From Deltaproteobacteria bacterium (GTDB taxonomy: Bacteria > Desulfobacterota > Desulfobulbia > Desulfobulbales > Desulfobulbaceae), in the NCBI GenBank assembly GCA_024277485.1, contig JAJRVA010000063.1, forward strand, positions 1-5,644: a stretch of 5,644 nt of DNA. Direction: 5' to 3'. The position numbers were made by a program, and so were the translations under genes. The notes under the pieces are model-generated. The model worked only from the letters and a program-made list of their open reading frames with translations. It made no database searches and was not told the origin of the DNA. Each line of letters opens with the position of its first letter. Position 1 is the first letter of the stretch. Shown here one piece after another: positions 4,852 through 5,644 of this stretch.

Positions 4852-5644
4852 ATGAAACGTTACCTGAACAGAATGAATCTCCGGAACAAGTTTTTTGCCT
4901 GGTCCGCCGTGATTCTTATTGCTTTCAGCCTGCTCCTCTCAACACTGTACTACTTTCATTTGAAATCGATCCTGATACAGGAGGCCCTTGACAAGTCAGA
5001 GGTCATCCTGCAGGAGGTGGAGGCCATACGGGACTATGTCAAAGAGGAACTGCGGCCCCGGATGTATGAACTGCATTCCCGTGATGTTTTTATTATCGAG
5101 GCCATGTCCACCACCTATGTCAGCTTGAATATCATGCGCCGTTTCTCCGAAAATCTGGAGGGATATATCTTTCGCCGGGTCTCGCTCAACCCGCATAACC
5201 CGTCCAACATGGCGGATGCCTTTGAAGAGGAGATGTTTGACTGGTTTGAGGAGAACAGGCAGCGTGATTTCTGGCAGGGGGTTGTTACCAAAAACGGAGA
5301 ATCTTTTTTTATCAGCATGATTCCGGACTACTTTGACGAGAGTTGCCTGCGTTGCCACGGCGACTCTCGTGATGCCCCGGAAAGCCTTGTGGAGAGGTAC
5401 GGCATCAGGGGAGGCTTCAGGTTCAAAAGTGGGGACATGGCCGGCATCAACTCCGTTGCCATTCCCGTGTCAAAATCGTTTTCCCGGATCAGAAGAGACT
5501 CTGTTCTTGTATTTCTTGTCATTCTTGCCTCCTCGAGCCTGATCCTTTTTCTTGTCAACCTGCTGTTCGCCAGGCTGGTTATCAACCGGCTGGCCCGGGT
5601 CAGCGCGTCTCTGCTCCATGAAAATGGTGCAGGCGGACAGGGCC
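4852..5644 (+). CDS. Membrane-bound heme-c sensor (Tll0287/DUF3365-like periplasmic domain with HAMP-like linker), 3' truncated by window
   Basis: The frame starts at ATG 4852 (AGGGA at 4840-4844, 7-base spacer) and stays open to the window end, with 264 residues visible. A basic N-terminus precedes the first membrane helix (about 14-35). A periplasmic domain (about 36-216) follows, and a second membrane helix (about 217-240) leads into a HAMP-like start (RLVINRLARVSASLL, 241-255). The periplasmic part carries one CxxCH heme-c attachment motif (C165, C168, H169) in the context ESCLRCHGDSRDAPE, followed by YGIRGGFRFKSGDMAGINSVAIP. This is the recognisable pattern of Tll0287/DUF3365-like heme sensors. 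The output domain is outside the window; a histidine kinase, cyclase, phosphatase or chemoreceptor module would all fit. It starts 16 bases after the phosphoesterase stop, so it is probably in the same operon. The inferred role is sensing periplasmic redox state or a small gas ligand. Confidence 0.88.
   Translation, partial: MKRYLNRMNLRNKFFAWSAVILIAFSLLLSTLYYFHLKSILIQEALDKSEVILQEVEAIRDYVKEELRPRMYELHSRDVFIIEAMSTTYVSLNIMRRFSENLEGYIFRRVSLNPHNPSNMADAFEEEMFDWFEENRQRDFWQGVVTKNGESFFISMIPDYFDESCLRCHGDSRDAPESLVERYGIRGGFRFKSGDMAGINSVAIPVSKSFSRIRRDSVLVFLVILASSSLILFLVNLLFARLVINRLARVSASLLHENGAGGQG

Noticed and set aside
4847..4855. Two-codon minicistron (ATG GCA TGA) overlapping the start of the heme sensor gene
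   Set aside because: This is probably chance; the AGGGA at 4840-4844 is well spaced for the ATG at 4852 and too close to the ATG at 4847.

Overview
The window looks like an accessory signalling region of a Gram-negative bacterium of moderate GC content. The best guess is a Desulfobacterota (Desulfobulbales-like) sulfur-cycle organism. This rests on three family-level impressions: a YeiH-type putative sulfate exporter with a long hydrophilic insert, a periplasmic c-type-heme (CxxCH) Tll0287/DUF3365-like sensor, and a Ser/Thr kinase fused to a universal stress domain. No taxonomic marker is present, so the assignment is tentative. All convincing genes lie on the + strand.

Layout. Positions 3-512 are the C-terminal end of a YeiH/UPF0324-type membrane transporter. 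It is followed by a 66-residue single-pass membrane protein (532-732) with a strong ribosome binding site, and a strong intrinsic terminator (758-804) closes this unit. The 284-base intergenic region (733-1016) also holds a 107-nt near-perfect palindrome (854-960) followed by eight T, and then an extended -10 promoter-like sequence that runs right up to the next start codon.

From 1017 to the window end there is a tightly packed putative operon. It encodes a small universal stress protein (1017-1508), a tail-anchored protein of unknown function (1534-2112), a 650-residue protein combining a Ser/Thr kinase, a Usp domain and a C-terminal CZB-type zinc-binding domain (2143-4095), a COG0639-like metallophosphoesterase whose ATG overlaps the kinase stop codon (4095-4835), and a heme-c sensor with a HAMP-like linker that runs off the window (4852 onward).

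How it may work together (inference). The kinase and the translationally coupled phosphoesterase could be an opposing writer/eraser pair, or the phosphoesterase could act on a nucleotide. The Usp domain with an intact nucleotide-binding glycine motif could report adenylate state. The CZB domain could report zinc or thiol-oxidation state, and the CxxCH sensor could report periplasmic redox or a gaseous ligand. Together this would be a multi-input redox/energy stress-signalling cassette. The most notable points are the kinase-Usp-CZB architecture, the operon built around it, and the structured palindrome upstream.
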